Source: Pantoea latae (lineage in GTDB: Bacteria > Pseudomonadota > Gammaproteobacteria > Enterobacterales > Enterobacteriaceae). From it: a DNA stretch of 64,000 nucleotides. The stretch covers positions 62,001 through 126,000 of the forward strand of contig NZ_MWUE01000022.1 in the NCBI RefSeq assembly GCF_002077695.1, given 5' to 3'. This document shows positions 23,690 through 35,330 of this stretch, in pieces; position 1 is the first letter of the stretch, and every line of letters begins with the position of its first letter. The notes below the pieces were generated by a model, which was not told where the DNA came from, made no database searches, and was given only the letters and a program-made list of their open reading frames with translations. Made by a program: the position numbers and the translations under genes.

Positions 23690-25000
23690 ATGAGCAAAGC
23701 GCAGCCGTTGCTGACGCGCGCGGGCGATCGCATCGCCATCACTCACGGACTGCGCACGCCGTTTCTGCGCCAGGCGACAGGTTTCCACGGTATTCCCGCC
23801 GTCGAGCTGGGTCGGATGGTGATCAGCGAACTGATGGCGCGCAGCGAACTTCCCGTCGACGCGATAGAACAGCTGGTGTTCGGCCAGGTGATCCAGATGC
23901 CGGAGGCGCCCAATATCGCGCGCGAGATTGTGCTCAGCAGCGGGCTAGGCGTGCACACCGACGCCTACAGCGTCAGCCGCGCCTGCGCCACCAGCTTCCA
24001 GGCGGTTGCCAACGTGGCGGAAAGCCTGATGGCGGGCACCATCCGCGCCGGCATCGCCGGCGGCGCGGACTCCTCTTCGGTGCTGCCGATCGGCGTCAGC
24101 AAAAGCCTGGCGCGCGCGCTGCTCGATCTCAGCAAGGCGCGCAGCCTCGGGCAGAAAGTGCAGATCCTGCGCCGCCTGCGGCCGCGCGATCTGCTGCCGG
24201 TGCCGCCCGCGGTCGCCGAGTACTCTACCGGGCTGCGCATGGGCGATACGGCGGAGCAGATGGCGAAAAGCCACGGCATCACGCGCGCCGCACAGGATGC
24301 GCTGGCGCTGCGGTCGCACCAGCTGGCCGCCAGCGCCTGGCAGTCCGGCGTGCTGCGCGAAGAGGTGATGCCCGCCTTCGCGCCGCCGTGGAAGGCGCCG
24401 ATCGAACAGGACAACAACGTGCGCATGGCGGCGAAAATCGAAGACTACGCGCGGCTGCGCCCGGCCTTTGACCGCCAGCACGGCAGCGTCACGGCGGCCA
24501 ACAGCACGCCGCTTACCGACGGCGCGGCGGCGGTGGTGCTGATGGGTGAAGACCGCGCGCGCGAGCTGGGCGTCGCGCCGCTCGGCTACCTGCGCAGCTA
24601 CGCCTTTACCGCCATCGACGTGCAGCAGGACATGCTGCTCGGTCCCGCCTACGCCTCGCCGCTGGCGCTGGATCGCGCCGGCGTCACGCTGAGCGATCTG
24701 ACGCTGATCGATATGCACGAAGCCTTCGCCGCCCAGACGCTGTGCAACCTGCAGTGCTTCAACGACGAACGCTTCGCGCGGGAAAAACTCAACCGCCCGC
24801 AGGCGCTGGGCGAGATTGATGAACAACGCTTTAACGTGCTGGGCGGCTCTATCGCCTACGGCCATCCCTTCGCCGCCACCGGCGCGCGCATGATCACCCA
24901 AACCCTGCATGAGCTGCGGCGGCGCGGCGGCGGGCTGGCGCTGGTGACCGCCTGCGCGGCGGGCGGCTTAGGCGCGGCCATGGTTCTGGAGGCGGAATAA
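23690..25000 (+). CDS. fadI: 3-ketoacyl-CoA thiolase FadI
   Basis: 436 residues from the ATG at 23690 with AGGTGA before it, equal in length to E. coli FadI. The frame is open to 23600, but the extra codons lie across the FadR site. The nucleophile is Cys99 (SVSRACATS). The second catalytic cysteine and histidine lie in [12 protein letters not shown] and [12 protein letters not shown]. It cleaves 3-ketoacyl-CoA in beta-oxidation as part of the FadIJ trifunctional complex (anaerobic or alternative set). Its stop overlaps the fadJ start by one base (TAATG). Confidence 0.95.
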   Translation: MSKAQPLLTRAGDRIAITHGLRTPFLRQATGFHGIPAVELGRMVISELMARSELPVDAIEQLVFGQVIQMPEAPNIAREIVLSSGLGVHTDAYSVSRACATSFQAVANVAESLMAGTIRAGIAGGADSSSVLPIGVSKSLARALLDLSKARSLGQKVQILRRLRPRDLLPVPPAVAEYSTGLRMGDTAEQMAKSHGITRAAQDALALRSHQLAASAWQSGVLREEVMPAFAPPWKAPIEQDNNVRMAAKIEDYARLRPAFDRQHGSVTAANSTPLTDGAAAVVLMGEDRARELGVAPLGYLRSYAFTAIDVQQDMLLGPAYASPLALDRAGVTLSDLTLIDMHEAFAAQTLCNLQCFNDERFAREKLNRPQALGEIDEQRFNVLGGSIAYGHPFAATGARMITQTLHELRRRGGGLALVTACAAGGLGAAMVLEAE

Positions 25001-27114
25001 TGGAACAGAGCGCGTTTCACTTACAGATGCGGCCGGATCATGTCGGCGTGATCACCATCGACGTGCCGGGCGAGAAACTGAACACCCTGCGCGCCGCCTT
25101 TGCGCAGCAGCTGGCGGCGGTCGTTGACGAGGCGCGGCGCGATCCGCAGCTGGCCGGCCTGGTGCTGATCTCCGGCAAACCTGACAACTTTATCGCCGGC
25201 GCCGATATCGCTATGATCGCCGACTGCAGTAGCGCGCAGCAGGCGGAGTCGCTGGCGCGTCAGGGCCAGGAGGCGCTGGCGGCTCTGGCAGCGCTGCCGT
25301 TTCCGGTGGTGGCGGCGATCCACGGTGCCTGCCTGGGCGGCGGGCTAGAGCTGGCGCTCGCCTGCGATGCGCGCGTCTGCTCGCTGGATGACAAAACCCG
25401 GCTCGGCCTGCCGGAAGTGCAGCTCGGGCTGCTGCCGGGATCGGGCGGCACCCAGCGCCTGCCGCGTCTGATCGGTCTGCAGCAGGCGCTGCCGCTAATA
25501 CTCACCGGCAAAACCCTGCGGGCGAAGCAGGCGCGCAGGCTGGGGCTGGTGGATGAGGCCGTGCCGCAGGCGATCCTGCTGGAAACGGCGGTGGCGCGGG
25601 TGCTGAAAGGCCGACGCGCCGCGCGCGCGCTGCCGCTGCGCGATCGTATTATCCAGGCGCCGCTGGCGCGCCATGCGCTCTTTGCGCTGGCGCAGCGCGA
25701 AACCGCGCGCAAAACCCACGGCAACTACCCGGCCGCGCAGCGCATTATTGAGGTGGTGCGCACCGGCGTTGAGCGGGGCAGCGAGGCGGGCCATCAGGCG
25801 GAGGCGCGCGCCTTCGGCGAGCTGGCGATGACGCCGCAATCCGCCGCGCTGCGCAGCCTGTTCTTCGCCAGCACCGCGTTGAAAAAAGAGGGCGGCGCAG
25901 AGGCCGCACCGCGTCCGCTCAGGCAGATCGGCGTGCTGGGCGGCGGGCTGATGGGCGGCGGCATCGCTAGCGTTACGGCGATCAACGCCGGGCTGCCGGT
26001 GCGCATCAAGGATATTAACCTTCAGGGCGTCAACCATGCTCTGAAGGCGAGCTGGGACGGGCTGAGCAAAAAGGTGAGGCGGCGCCATATCAGCGCGGCG
26101 CAGCGCCAGCAGCAGATGGCGCGCATTACCGGCGGCGTCGACTATCAGGGATTTACGCAGCGCGATCTGGTGATTGAGGCGGTGTTTGAAGATCTGCCGC
26201 TGAAGCAGCAGATGGTGCACGAGGTAGAGACGCACTGCGCGCCACACACCATTTTCGCCTCCAACACCTCATCGCTGCCGATTGCGCATATCGCCGCGCA
26301 GGCGCAGCGGCCGGAAAACGTCATTGGCCTGCACTATTTCAGTCCGGTGGAGAAGATGCCGCTGGTGGAGGTGATCCCGCACGCCACCACTTCGGCGCAG
26401 ACGCTGGCCACCACCGTGGCGCTGGCGCAAAAGCAGGGCAAAACGCCAATTGTGGTGGCGGACCGCGCCGGGTTCTATGTCAATCGCATTCTTGCGCCCT
26501 ATATAAATGAAGCGATGCGCTGTTTGCTGGAGGGCGAACCGATTGAGCATATCGATGGCGCGCTGGTCAAGGCGGGCTTTCCGGTCGGCCCGCTTCAGCT
26601 GCTGGATGAGGTCGGCATCGACGTCGGTAGCAAGATCACGCCGGTGTTGCAGCAGGCCTTGGGCGAACGCTTCGCTGCACCCGCCGCTTTCGAGGCGGTG
26701 CTAAAGGACGATCGCAAAGGGCGTAAAAACGGCAAGGGCTTCTACCTCTATGGCGGGCGGCGCGGCGGCAAAAAGCCCGATCCCACACTCTATTCGCTGC
26801 TGGGCCTGCAGCCTGCGGCCAGGCAGAGCGAAGCGCAGATCGCCGAGCGCTGCATCATGATGATGCTGAACGAAGCGGCGCGCTGTCTCGACGAAGGGGT
26901 AATACGCTGCGCGCGCGACGGCGATATCGGCGCGGTGTTCGGTATCGGCTTCCCGCCGTTTCTTGGCGGCCCGTTCCGCTATATGGATCAGCGCGGCGCG
27001 GCGGAGATCGCGCAATCATTACGCGCGTTAATGCGCCAGCACGGGGAGCGTTTCGCCCCGTGCGAGGCGCTGCTACAGGCCGAACAGCAGCAGCGGAAAT
27101 TTTACATTTCCTGA
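25000..27114 (+). CDS. fadJ: Multifunctional fatty acid oxidation alpha subunit FadJ
   Basis: 704 residues (E. coli 714). The N-terminal crotonase domain (to about 300) has [16 protein letters not shown] and [19 protein letters not shown], which hold the catalytic glutamates. The C-terminal 3-hydroxyacyl-CoA dehydrogenase has the NAD loop [13 protein letters not shown] (near residue 308), SNTSSLPI and the catalytic [13 protein letters not shown]. It carries out hydration and dehydrogenation steps before the FadI thiolase. Translationally coupled to fadI. Confidence 0.95.
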   Translation: MEQSAFHLQMRPDHVGVITIDVPGEKLNTLRAAFAQQLAAVVDEARRDPQLAGLVLISGKPDNFIAGADIAMIADCSSAQQAESLARQGQEALAALAALPFPVVAAIHGACLGGGLELALACDARVCSLDDKTRLGLPEVQLGLLPGSGGTQRLPRLIGLQQALPLILTGKTLRAKQARRLGLVDEAVPQAILLETAVARVLKGRRAARALPLRDRIIQAPLARHALFALAQRETARKTHGNYPAAQRIIEVVRTGVERGSEAGHQAEARAFGELAMTPQSAALRSLFFASTALKKEGGAEAAPRPLRQIGVLGGGLMGGGIASVTAINAGLPVRIKDINLQGVNHALKASWDGLSKKVRRRHISAAQRQQQMARITGGVDYQGFTQRDLVIEAVFEDLPLKQQMVHEVETHCAPHTIFASNTSSLPIAHIAAQAQRPENVIGLHYFSPVEKMPLVEVIPHATTSAQTLATTVALAQKQGKTPIVVADRAGFYVNRILAPYINEAMRCLLEGEPIEHIDGALVKAGFPVGPLQLLDEVGIDVGSKITPVLQQALGERFAAPAAFEAVLKDDRKGRKNGKGFYLYGGRRGGKKPDPTLYSLLGLQPAARQSEAQIAERCIMMMLNEAARCLDEGVIRCARDGDIGAVFGIGFPPFLGGPFRYMDQRGAAEIAQSLRALMRQHGERFAPCEALLQAEQQQRKFYIS

Positions 27115-27153
27115 CCCAATGGAATACCCGCTCCGATTCAGCGGGTTAGAAAA

Positions 27154-27175
27154 GCGCCGCCAAAACAGGCGGCGC
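27154..27175. terminator. Hairpin between fadJ and sixA
   Basis: GCGCCGCC-AAAACA-GGCGGCGC, an 8-bp perfect stem 40 bases after fadJ. The T-run exists only on the minus strand (TTTTC), so for fadJ it is a weak or Rho-assisted terminator. Confidence 0.4.
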
Positions 27176-27214
27176 GGCACGATTCTGAGAAGCGCTTATT
27201 TAATAAACAACCGG

Positions 27215-27243
27215 TTGACTATACTCAAGCCATTGGGGTACAA
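27215..27243 (+). promoter_or_regulatory. Candidate sixA promoter
   Basis: TTGACT, 17 bases, GTACAA. A good -35 and a mediocre -10, about 75 bases before the sixA ATG. Confidence 0.4.
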
Positions 27244-27318
27244 CACAGCGTTCATTCGCAGAATGAAGAGTCTGGCGCCTCCGCGCCGGGCGATATCGAC
27301 AAACAACAGCGGTGCTTT

Positions 27319-27801
27319 ATGCAAGTTTTTATCATGCGTCACGGCGATGCTGCTCTTGAAGCCGCCAGTGATTCGGTGCGACCTCTTACCCATTGCGGCT
27401 GCGATGAATCGCGCCAGATGGCGAGCTGGCTTAACGGCCAGACGGTGGACGTAGAACGTGTGCTGGTCAGTCCCTACCTGCGCGCTCAGCAGACGCTGGC
27501 GACGGTACGCGAAGCGTTAACGCTGCCGGAAGGGCAGGATACGCTGCCCGAGCTGACGCCCGGCGGCGATCCCGGGCTGGTGGCCTGCTATCTGCAGGCG
27601 CTGGGAAATGAAGGGGTAAAATCGGCGCTGGTGATCTCTCATCTGCCGCTGGTCGGCTATCTGGTGTCAGAACTCTGCCCGCAGGAAGCGCCGCCGATGT
27701 TCGCCACCTCTGCCATCGCCTGCGTGGATTTCAATCCCGCCAGCTGCGAAGGCAAGCTGCTGTGGCAGGTCAGCCCCTCAAAACTGGCGAAAGCTATTTA
27801 A
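27319..27801 (+). CDS. sixA: Phosphohistidine phosphatase SixA
   Basis: 160 residues, same as the family. The RHG motif at MRHGD gives catalytic His8, and a second histidine in ISHLPLVGYL completes the histidine-phosphatase site. SixA removes phosphate from histidines, in E. coli acting on ArcB and on NPr of the nitrogen phosphotransferase system. It stands alone between fadJ and smrB, the same order as in E. coli. Confidence 0.95.
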   Translation: MQVFIMRHGDAALEAASDSVRPLTHCGCDESRQMASWLNGQTVDVERVLVSPYLRAQQTLATVREALTLPEGQDTLPELTPGGDPGLVACYLQALGNEGVKSALVISHLPLVGYLVSELCPQEAPPMFATSAIACVDFNPASCEGKLLWQVSPSKLAKAI

Positions 27802-27834
27802 CGCCCGCGGGCCGCGCTGACGGCCCATCCCCTC

Positions 27835-28383
27835 TTAAGGCAGCTCGGGCGGTTGCCACTCCTCGACCTCAATCAACACCAGCAGCGCCGCGTCGCCGCC
27901 AAACATTTTTGGCGCCTGATGGAACGCCATCACGTAAGGATGCTGCGCCAGCCAGAGCGGCGTCTGCTGCTTGAGAATATGTTTGCCGTGGCCGGTCATC
28001 ACGCTGGCGCAGAACAGATGCTCGCGGCGACAGGCGGCGATCAGCGCGCCCAGCTCCTGCTTGGCCTGCTGCTGCGTCAGGCCGTGCAAATCGAGGAAGA
28101 TCTCCGGCGTATAGTCGCCGCGGCGCAGCTTTTTCAGTTCGTAATGGCTGACGTCAGCGCGCACGTAGCGCGTCGCGCCCTCTGTCGCCAGCAGCGGCTG
28201 GAACTCGTCAGAGAAGTAGTGGCTGTTATCCACCTGCTCGGAAATCAGGCGCTTCAGCGGCAGCTCGCGGCTCTTCACCGCAGGCTTGTGCACCACGGTA
28301 TCCTGCTTAATTTTACGCGTGCCGCTCATCAGCTGGCGAAACAGCGCCTTGTCGTCGTCATTTAGCGGGTTTTTTTTACTCAT
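27835..28383 (-). CDS. smrB: Ribosome rescue endonuclease SmrB
   Basis: 182 residues (E. coli 183). A helical N-terminal part is followed by the Smr domain with [18 protein letters not shown] (about residues 97-114) and [14 protein letters not shown]; the DLHG and GHG motifs are catalytic. SmrB cuts mRNA between collided ribosomes and so starts rescue. It is divergent from prmB, which modifies a ribosomal protein. Confidence 0.94.
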   Translation of the reverse strand: MSKKNPLNDDDKALFRQLMSGTRKIKQDTVVHKPAVKSRELPLKRLISEQVDNSHYFSDEFQPLLATEGATRYVRADVSHYELKKLRRGDYTPEIFLDLHGLTQQQAKQELGALIAACRREHLFCASVMTGHGKHILKQQTPLWLAQHPYVMAFHQAPKMFGGDAALLVLIEVEEWQPPELP

Positions 28384-28543
28384 TGCAGGCGAATCTTGTC
28401 TGATAAGGCTGGAAAACAGCGAATGGCGTTACCTTACCGTCCGATCCGCTAATTGTCAGCTTTTTCACCTTGCTGCGCTGAATTCTCCCCGGCTTCATGG
28501 CACACTATCGGCCGATTTAGCAATTGGGCCTGCGGAGGGCTAC

Positions 28544-29476
28544 GTGGACAAAATTTTCGTCGATGAGGCAGTCAACGAACTGCACACCATTCAGGATATG
28601 TTGCGCTGGGCGGTCAGCCGCTTTGCCGCAGCCGGGATCTGGTACGGTCACGGCACCGACAATCCGTGGGACGAAGCGGTGCAACTGGTCCTGCCCACGC
28701 TCTGGCTGCCGCTCGATATTCCGGAAGATATGCGCAGCGCGCGCCTGACCGCCAGCGAGCGCCACCGCATCGTCGAGCGCGTTATCCGTCGCGTCAACGA
28801 GCGTATTCCGGTGGCCTACCTGACCAATAAAGCCTGGTTCTGCGGCCACGAGTTCTACGTCGACGAACGCGTGCTGGTGCCGCGCTCGCCCATCGGCGAG
28901 CTGATTGAAAACCGCTTCGCCGGCCTGGTCACCGAGACGCCGCGTCATATCCTCGATATGTGCACCGGCAGCGGCTGCATCGCGATTGCCTGCGCCTACG
29001 CCTTCCCGGAAGCGGAAGTCGACGCGGTGGACATTTCTTACGACGCGCTGGCCGTCGCCGAGCAGAATATTGAAGAGCACGGCCTGATCCATCACGTCAC
29101 GCCGATCCGCGCCGATCTGTTCCGCGAGCTGCCGCCGGTGAAATACGATCTGATCGTCACCAATCCGCCCTACGTGGATGCAGAAGATATGGCGGATCTG
29201 CCGAACGAGTATCGCCATGAGCCAGAGCTGGGGCTGGCGGCGGGCAGCGACGGTCTGAAGCTGGTGCGCCGCATTCTTGCCTGTGCCCCCAACTACCTGA
29301 GCGACAACGGCGTGCTGATCTGCGAAGTGGGCAATAGCATGGTGCATATGATCGAGCAGTATCCCGACGTGCCCTTTACCTGGCTGGAGTTCGACAACGG
29401 CGGCGACGGCGTCTTTATGCTGACGCGCCAGCAGATCGTCGACGCACAACATCACTTCTCTATTTATAAAGACTGA
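28544..29476 (+). CDS. prmB: Ribosomal protein uL3 glutamine methyltransferase PrmB
   Basis: 310 residues from the GTG at 28544 (GAGGGCTACGTG), giving the same length and N-terminus as E. coli PrmB; the frame is open further upstream, but that part crosses the smrB promoter region. SAM-binding motif [14 protein letters not shown] and catalytic NPPY (IVTNPPYVD) are present. It methylates Gln of ribosomal protein L3. aroC follows after 27 bases. Confidence 0.95.
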   Translation: MDKIFVDEAVNELHTIQDMLRWAVSRFAAAGIWYGHGTDNPWDEAVQLVLPTLWLPLDIPEDMRSARLTASERHRIVERVIRRVNERIPVAYLTNKAWFCGHEFYVDERVLVPRSPIGELIENRFAGLVTETPRHILDMCTGSGCIAIACAYAFPEAEVDAVDISYDALAVAEQNIEEHGLIHHVTPIRADLFRELPPVKYDLIVTNPPYVDAEDMADLPNEYRHEPELGLAAGSDGLKLVRRILACAPNYLSDNGVLICEVGNSMVHMIEQYPDVPFTWLEFDNGGDGVFMLTRQQIVDAQHHFSIYKD

Positions 29477-29503
29477 GCGAACGCTTCGTAACAAGGAACC
29501 ACC

Positions 29504-30589
29504 ATGGCCGGAAACAGCATCGGACAATTTTTTCGCGTCACCACATTTGGCGAGTCGCACGGCATCGCGCTGGGCTGCATCGTTGACGGCGTGCCGCCGG
29601 GCATCCCGCTGACCGAAGCGGATATTCAGCACGACCTCGACCGCCGCCGTCCCGGCACTTCGCGCTACACCACGCAGCGCCGCGAGCCGGATCAGGTGAA
29701 AATTTTGTCCGGCGTGTTCGAGGGCGTCACCACCGGCACCTCGATCGGCCTGCTGATTGAAAACACCGACCAGCGCTCGCAGGACTACGGCGCGATCAAG
29801 GACCTGTTTCGTCCCGGCCACGCTGACTACACCTACGAGCAGAAGTATGGCCTGCGCGACTATCGCGGCGGCGGCCGCTCGTCGGCACGCGAAACCGCGA
29901 TGCGCGTCGCGGCGGGTGCCATCGCGAAAAAATATCTGCAGATGAAGCATGGCGTGATGGTGCGCGGCTATCTGGCGCAAATTGGCGACGTGGCGTGCGA
30001 GCTAAAGGACTGGAGCATCGTAGAGGATAATCCCTTCTTCTGTCCGGACGCCAGCAAGCTGGAGGCGCTGGACGAGCTGATGCGCGCCCTGAAGAAAGAG
30101 GGCGACTCTATCGGCGCGAAGGTCACGGTGATGGCGGAAAACGTGCCGCCGGGCCTGGGTGAGCCGGTGTTCGATCGCCTCGACGCCGACCTGGCGCACG
30201 CGCTGATGAGCATCAACGCGGTGAAAGGGGTGGAGATCGGCGACGGCTTCGCGGTGGTGAATCAGCGCGGTAGCCAGCATCGCGACGAGATCCGCGCCAG
30301 CGGTTTTCAGAGCAACCATGCGGGCGGCATCCTCGGCGGCATCAGCAGCGGCCAGACCATCAGCGCCAACCTGGCGATGAAACCGACCTCCAGCATCACC
30401 GTGCCGGGCAACACCATTACCCGCAGCGGCGAAGAGGTAGAGATGATCACCAAAGGGCGCCACGATCCCTGCGTGGGCATTCGCGCCGTGCCGATCGCCG
30501 AAGCGATGATGGCGATCGTGCTGATGGACCATCTGCTGCGCCAGCGCGCACAGAATGGGGACGTCAACAGCAGCGTGCCGCGCTGGTGA
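29504..30589 (+). CDS. aroC: Chorismate synthase AroC
   Basis: 361 residues, the standard length. Signatures [15 protein letters not shown] and [20 protein letters not shown] bind FMN and EPSP; a C-terminal [17 protein letters not shown] is also conserved. It turns 5-enolpyruvylshikimate 3-phosphate into chorismate using reduced FMN, in the last shared step of aromatic synthesis. It follows prmB and is 4 bases before mepA, as in the E. coli prmB-aroC-mepA cluster. Confidence 0.97.
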   Translation: MAGNSIGQFFRVTTFGESHGIALGCIVDGVPPGIPLTEADIQHDLDRRRPGTSRYTTQRREPDQVKILSGVFEGVTTGTSIGLLIENTDQRSQDYGAIKDLFRPGHADYTYEQKYGLRDYRGGGRSSARETAMRVAAGAIAKKYLQMKHGVMVRGYLAQIGDVACELKDWSIVEDNPFFCPDASKLEALDELMRALKKEGDSIGAKVTVMAENVPPGLGEPVFDRLDADLAHALMSINAVKGVEIGDGFAVVNQRGSQHRDEIRASGFQSNHAGGILGGISSGQTISANLAMKPTSSITVPGNTITRSGEEVEMITKGRHDPCVGIRAVPIAEAMMAIVLMDHLLRQRAQNGDVNSSVPRW

Positions 30590-30593
30590 TGCC

Positions 30594-31415
30594 ATGAAAC
30601 GTCTGTTTATCGCTCTCTCAGCGCTGCTGATCAGCGCCACCAGCCTGGCGGCGACGCCGTGGCAGCGTATTCAGCAGCCGATCTCGGGCAGCGCGCAGTC
30701 TATCGGCTCCTTCGCCAACGGCTGCATCGTCGGCGCGCAGGCGCTGCCGCTCAACGCGCCTGACTATCAGGTGATGCGGCAGGATCAGCGGCGCTACTTC
30801 GGCCATCCCGATCTGATTCAGTTTATTCAGCGACTCAGCACCCAGGCGCACAGCCTGCAGCTCGGCAACGTGCTGATTGGCGATATGGGCATGGCGGCGG
30901 GCGGCCGCTTCAGCAGCGGCCACGCCAGCCATCAAACCGGACTCGACGTCGATATCTGGCTGCAGCTGCCGAAAACGCGCTGGAGTGCGCAGCAGCTGCT
31001 GAAGCCGCAGCCGCTCGATCTGGTGACGGCGGACGACAAAAGCGTGGTGGCGCGCCACTGGCAGCCGGAGATCAGCAGCCTGATCAAACTGGCGGCGAAA
31101 GATAACGATGTCACGCGTATCTTCGTCAATCCAGCGATCAAAAAGCAGCTTTGCGCCGACGCGGGCGCCGATCGCGACTGGCTGCGCAAAGTGCGCCCGT
31201 GGTTCGCGCATCGCGCCCATATGCACGTGCGCCTGCGCTGTCCGGCCAACAGCATCGGCTGTGAAGATCAGCCTGCGCCGCCGCCGGGCGACGGCTGCGG
31301 CGCCGAGCTGGAGAGCTGGTTCCTGCCGAAAAAACCGGGCGGCGCGCCGGTGAAGCGCGAGCCGCCGCCGCTGCCGCAGGCGTGTCAGGCGCTGCTGGAT
31401 AAACATCTGTTATAA
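30594..31415 (+). CDS. mepA: Penicillin-insensitive murein endopeptidase MepA
   Basis: 273 residues from the ATG at 30594, which begins a clear signal peptide ([19 protein letters not shown]). LAS-family zinc ligands are visible in [15 protein letters not shown] (His and Asp) and HRAHMHVRL (His). It cleaves D-Ala-meso-DAP cross-links in periplasmic peptidoglycan. The C-terminus is proline-rich ([12 protein letters not shown]). Confidence 0.95.
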   Translation: MKRLFIALSALLISATSLAATPWQRIQQPISGSAQSIGSFANGCIVGAQALPLNAPDYQVMRQDQRRYFGHPDLIQFIQRLSTQAHSLQLGNVLIGDMGMAAGGRFSSGHASHQTGLDVDIWLQLPKTRWSAQQLLKPQPLDLVTADDKSVVARHWQPEISSLIKLAAKDNDVTRIFVNPAIKKQLCADAGADRDWLRKVRPWFAHRAHMHVRLRCPANSIGCEDQPAPPPGDGCGAELESWFLPKKPGGAPVKREPPPLPQACQALLDKHLL

Positions 31416-31424
31416 GGGATCTCC

Positions 31425-32222
31425 ATGGAGTGGTTCGTCGTCAGCCCGATGGTCGTCGGGGTGTTGTTCCTGGTCGCCGTGCTGGCGGCCTTTATTGACT
31501 CCATCGCCGGCGGCGGCGGGCTGCTTACCGTGCCCGCGCTGCTGGCCGCCGGCTTATCACCCGCGCAGGCGCTCGCCACCAACAAGCTGCAGTCGGTGGG
31601 CGGCTCCTTCTCCGCCAGCCTCTACTTTGTGCGGCGCGGCGCGGTCAATCTGCGCGAGCAGCGGCTCAATATCGCCATGACCTTTCTCGGCGCGGTGCTC
31701 GGCACGATTTTGATCCAGCACCTCAACGCCGACGCGCTGCGCCAGGTGCTGCCGCTGCTGCTGATCGCCATCGGCCTGTGGTTTCTGCTGATGCCTCGCC
31801 TCGGCGAAGAGGATCGCGCGCGCCGTCTCTTTGGCCTGCCTTACGCGCTGATCGGCGGCGGCTGCGTCGGCTTTTACGACGGCTTTTTCGGGCCGGGCGC
31901 CGGATCCTTCTACGCGCTCGCCTTCGTCACGCTGTGCGGCTTCAATCTCGCCAAGGCCACCGCCCATGCCAAAATTCTGAATTTCACCTCCAATTTCGCC
32001 AGCCTGCTGTTCTTTATGTTCGGCGGCAAGGTGATCTGGGGAACCGGCTTTATTATGCTGCTCGGCGCTTTCTGCGGCGCGCGGCTCGGGGCGCGACTGG
32101 TCCTGAGCCGCGGACAGAAACTGATCCGCCCGATGGTGGTGATCGTTTCTGCGGTAATGAGCGCGAAGCTGCTGTGGGACGCTCACGGCAGCGCGCTGCT
32201 GGCGTGGATCGCCGCGCTGTAA
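31425..32222 (+). CDS. yfcA: TSUP (TauE/SafE) family membrane protein YfcA
   Basis: 265 residues, about eight membrane helices. The repeat signatures are FIDSIAGGGGLLTVPALLAAGL near the start and the second-half GFYDGFFGPGAGSFYALAFV (about residues 150-169), as expected for the two-repeat TSUP fold. Family members move sulfite, sulfonates or other organic anions; the YfcA substrate is not established. It is 9 bases from mepA, probably co-transcribed. Confidence 0.93.
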   Translation: MEWFVVSPMVVGVLFLVAVLAAFIDSIAGGGGLLTVPALLAAGLSPAQALATNKLQSVGGSFSASLYFVRRGAVNLREQRLNIAMTFLGAVLGTILIQHLNADALRQVLPLLLIAIGLWFLLMPRLGEEDRARRLFGLPYALIGGGCVGFYDGFFGPGAGSFYALAFVTLCGFNLAKATAHAKILNFTSNFASLLFFMFGGKVIWGTGFIMLLGAFCGARLGARLVLSRGQKLIRPMVVIVSAVMSAKLLWDAHGSALLAWIAAL

Positions 32223-32272
32223 TACATTCTTTCTCGGCGCCGCGATAATGACGCCGTTTTTACGATGACACC

Positions 32273-32818
32273 ATGAATACGACGCACCATTACGAACAAC
32301 TGATTACGATTTTCGATAGCTGCTTTCGCGACGAGTTTCAGACCCGTCTAATTAAAGGCGACGACGAACCCATCTATCTTCCGGCAGATGAGCAGTCGCC
32401 GTGGAACCGCGTGGTGTTCGCGCACGGCTTCTACGCCAGCGCGCTGCACGAGATTTCGCACTGGTGCATTGCCGGCGAGGCGCGGCGCAAGCTGGTAGAT
32501 TTCGGCTACTGGTACTGCCCGGACGGGCGCGACGCCCAGACGCAGAGCCAGTTCGAATCGGTGGAGATCAAGCCGCAGGCGCTGGAGTGGATGTTCTGCG
32601 TCGCGGCGGGCTTTCCGTTCAACGTCAGCTGTGACAATCTCGACGGGGATTGTGAGCCGGATCGCGTCGCGTTTCAGCGTAAGGTCCATGCTCAGGTGGT
32701 TTCGTATCTGGAAAACGGCATTCCTGCGCGCCCCGCGCGTTTTATCACCGCTCTGGCGGATTTTTATGGCACGCCTGCATTGACGTCAGCACAGTTTCCC
32801 TGGCCAGACGATCTGTGA
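32273..32818 (+). CDS. epmC: Elongation factor P hydroxylase EpmC
   Basis: 181 residues as in E. coli EpmC (YfcM, 182). The histidine/glutamate motif LHEISHWC (about residues 57-64) probably binds iron. EpmC adds a hydroxyl group to the beta-lysylated lysine of EF-P after EpmA and EpmB act. It sits between yfcA and yfcL, as in E. coli. Confidence 0.94.
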   Translation: MNTTHHYEQLITIFDSCFRDEFQTRLIKGDDEPIYLPADEQSPWNRVVFAHGFYASALHEISHWCIAGEARRKLVDFGYWYCPDGRDAQTQSQFESVEIKPQALEWMFCVAAGFPFNVSCDNLDGDCEPDRVAFQRKVHAQVVSYLENGIPARPARFITALADFYGTPALTSAQFPWPDDL

Positions 32819-32849
32819 TGAGTGCAGACATTATTAAAGAGGAATTACC

Positions 32850-33131
32850 ATGATCGCAGAATTTGAAGCGCGTATTCTGGCCCTGATTGACGATATGGTC
32901 GATCACGCCAGCGATGACGAGCTGTTTGCCAGCGGCTATCTGCGCGGTCACCTGACGCTCGCGGTCGCGGAAATTGAACAGTCGGGCGAGCACACGCCGG
33001 AAGCGTTGCAGACCCAGGTCGCCAATAGCCTGCAAAACGCCATTGCCGCCGGCGAGCTGTCGCCGCGCGATCAGGTGCTGGTGGTCGGCATGTGGGACAA
33101 CCTGTTCCTGCAGGCGCGTCAGACCGCCTGA
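32850..33131 (+). CDS. yfcL: YfcL family protein
   Basis: 93 residues, acidic and helical ([24 protein letters not shown] in part), matching E. coli YfcL (92). Function unknown. It starts 31 bases after epmC with AGAGGAAT as ribosome binding site. Confidence 0.92.
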   Translation: MIAEFEARILALIDDMVDHASDDELFASGYLRGHLTLAVAEIEQSGEHTPEALQTQVANSLQNAIAAGELSPRDQVLVVGMWDNLFLQARQTA

Positions 33132-33162
33132 GCCCACGGGGCGGCATCACGCCGCCTCGACG

Positions 33163-35175
33163 CTATTTCCCCGCCTTTTTCCCTTTCAGCAGCTTTCTCA
33201 CCCAGTAGCGGTTTGGGCTGAGCGCGGCGAGCGTCGCGCCATCCAGCGGCTGCGGTTCGCCGCTCATCTGCGCCGCCAGCACTTCGGCGGCGAGCGGGGC
33301 GCTGCACAGCCCGCGCGATCCCAGCGCGCCTAATACAAAGAGTCCTGAATGGTAAGGTGCGTCGGCGATCGCCTCACCGCGCGCGCGCTGCTCGGGAAGC
33401 TGTGCATACTGCGCCAGCGTCGCCTCATAGTCTGGCAGCGCGCCCGCCATCGGCAGATGGTCGCGCGTGGCGCAGCGCACGCCGATACGCGCGTCGCCCG
33501 CGCTGACGTCGACCTTTTCCGTCCAGCCGCAGCCGGGCAGCGAATGGATCAGCCGCGTGCGGTTCTGCTGCTGATCCGCTTCCCGGTAAGCGGTGTCGGT
33601 CTCGCCGCGATGGTAGCTGGCGCCGATGCAGTGGGTGCCGAACTGCGGGCTGACCGGCGTCAGATAGCCGTCGTAGCAGAGCACGGTCTGCAGCGCGTTC
33701 AGGCCGGGCGTGCTGGGCACGTGGCTCACCTGACCGGACACCGCATAGGCCGGCAGTTGGCTGCTCTGCGGCAGCGCGCCGATCTGATGCCCGGTCGCCA
33801 GCGCCACGTTTTGATGCCTCGCCGCGTTGCCGCCGGCGAAGCGCAGCGTCCAGCCGCGCTCCGCCGGCGACAGCTGCGTCAGGCGCTGCAGCCAGTGGAT
33901 GCGCAGCCCCAGCGACTCGCCGTGCGCCAGCAGCGCGGCGGTGAGTTCGGCGGGCGAGAGCCAGCCGCCGAGCGGATAGAAGATGCCGCCGACGCCGAGT
34001 TCGACCTGCGCCAGCGCTTCCGCCTCGTCGGGGCTGACGCCGCGCGCGATGGCGTCCGGCAGATCCATCGCCAGCATCTGGGCGATTTTATCAGCGCTTT
34101 TCTCATCCCAGCCGAGCTGCAACACGCCGCTCCAGTGGTGTTCGAAGCCCACCGGCGCGGCGTCATAGAGCCGCCGCGCAAAGCTGAAGGCGGCGGGGAA
34201 GAAGCGCGCCAGCGCCGGGTCGTGCTGATTCAGCAGCGGATAGAGCGCACCCTGGCGGTTGCCCGATGCGCCCAGGGCGGGCGCCTCGTCGGCGCAGTAG
34301 AGCGTGACGCGCCAGCCGCGACGCAGCAGAGCGAGCGCCAGCACCGCGCTCGCCACGCCGCCGCCGATGATCGCCGTTTCCTTTTCCTGCGCGGCGGGGC
34401 GCGCATACCATGGCTGGGCGGCAGACAGACTGGGCGCCTGTGCCAGCACGCCGCACAGCATCTCGCGCTTGGGGCCAAAGCCTTTACGGCGCGTCACCTC
34501 GAAGCCCGCCTCCTGCAATCCGCGACGCACGAAACCGGCGGCGGTGAAGGTGGCGAAGCTGGCGCCGGGCCGCGCCAGCCGCGCCATGGCTGCGAACAGC
34601 CGCGGCGTCCACATATCGGGATTTTTCGCCGGCGCGAAGCCGTCGAGGAACCAGGCGTCCACCTGACGATGCAGACTGTCATCAAAGGTGTCGATAAGCG
34701 TATTAATATCTCCCAGCCAGAGATCGAGCGTGACGCGGCCGCCGTCCAACAGCAGGCGCTGGCAGCCGGGCAGGGCGACGGGCCACTGGCGCTGCAGCTT
34801 TTCAGCCCAGGGCTGCAGTTCCGGCCAGCGCTGATGCGCCGCGATCAGGTCGGCCTGCGTCAGGGGAAACTTCTCGAAGCTGATGAAATGCAGGCGCTGC
34901 AGCGCGGCGTCCGGTTCGGCCTGCTGAAAGGCGTCAAACGCCTGCCACAGCGTAAGAAAATTAAGTCCGGTGCCGAAGCCGCTCTCCGCCGCGATAAAGA
35001 GATCGCGCGGATGACGCGCGAAGCGTTCAGGCAGATCGTTGCCGCCCAGGAAGACGTAACGCGTCTCTTCCAGACCGTTGTCATTGGAAAAATAGACGTC
35101 GTCAAAGGCTCGGGAAACAGGTGTACCCTGTTCATTCCAGCTTAGCTGGGCATGTTCAACCGGGGATAATTTCAC
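33163..35175 (-). CDS. mnmC: tRNA mnm5s2U biosynthesis bifunctional protein MnmC
   Basis: 670 residues from the GTG at 35175, the position that aligns with the E. coli start (668 residues); the frame is open up to 35301 but that stretch is the fabB promoter area. The N-terminal SAM methyltransferase has [18 protein letters not shown] and [14 protein letters not shown]. The C-terminal FAD oxidoreductase begins at [20 protein letters not shown] (about residue 267). It turns cmnm5U at wobble position 34 first into nm5U and then into mnm5U. Divergent from fabB. Confidence 0.95.
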   Translation of the reverse strand: MKLSPVEHAQLSWNEQGTPVSRAFDDVYFSNDNGLEETRYVFLGGNDLPERFARHPRDLFIAAESGFGTGLNFLTLWQAFDAFQQAEPDAALQRLHFISFEKFPLTQADLIAAHQRWPELQPWAEKLQRQWPVALPGCQRLLLDGGRVTLDLWLGDINTLIDTFDDSLHRQVDAWFLDGFAPAKNPDMWTPRLFAAMARLARPGASFATFTAAGFVRRGLQEAGFEVTRRKGFGPKREMLCGVLAQAPSLSAAQPWYARPAAQEKETAIIGGGVASAVLALALLRRGWRVTLYCADEAPALGASGNRQGALYPLLNQHDPALARFFPAAFSFARRLYDAAPVGFEHHWSGVLQLGWDEKSADKIAQMLAMDLPDAIARGVSPDEAEALAQVELGVGGIFYPLGGWLSPAELTAALLAHGESLGLRIHWLQRLTQLSPAERGWTLRFAGGNAARHQNVALATGHQIGALPQSSQLPAYAVSGQVSHVPSTPGLNALQTVLCYDGYLTPVSPQFGTHCIGASYHRGETDTAYREADQQQNRTRLIHSLPGCGWTEKVDVSAGDARIGVRCATRDHLPMAGALPDYEATLAQYAQLPEQRARGEAIADAPYHSGLFVLGALGSRGLCSAPLAAEVLAAQMSGEPQPLDGATLAALSPNRYWVRKLLKGKKAGK

Positions 35176-35252
35176 GGCAAAGGCTCGTTTTTCAGGCAGT
35201 GGCGCGATTTTAGCGACCAGTGTCACATGACGCAAATTTACAAAAGGAAATG

Positions 35253-35286
35253 GCTGATCGGACTTGTTCGGCGTACAAGTGTAAGC
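35253..35286 (+). promoter_or_regulatory. FadR- and FabR-like sites in the fabB promoter
   Basis: GCTGATCGGACTTGTT (35253-35268) resembles the FadR activator site, and GCGTACAAGTGTAAGC (35271-35286) resembles the FabR half-palindrome. The two abut in the same order known upstream of E. coli fabB, where FadR activates and FabR represses. Confidence 0.65.
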
Positions 35287-35330
35287 TAGAGTGCACGTCA
35301 ATCCAAAAGAAGTGGAATGAGGACAACTGA

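Noticed and set aside
28286..28543. Upstream extension of PrmB
   Set aside because: Covers the smrB start; the GTG at 28544 matches the family N-terminus [13 protein letters not shown].
28517..29980. 487-codon minus frame opposite prmB and aroC
   Set aside because: It spans two recognised genes and their intergenic region; the composition is that of an antisense shadow.
33349..35145. Open frame of 598 codons on the plus strand opposite mnmC
   Set aside because: Arginine/glutamine-rich translation typical of the complement of a high-GC gene; mnmC is fully conserved on the other strand.
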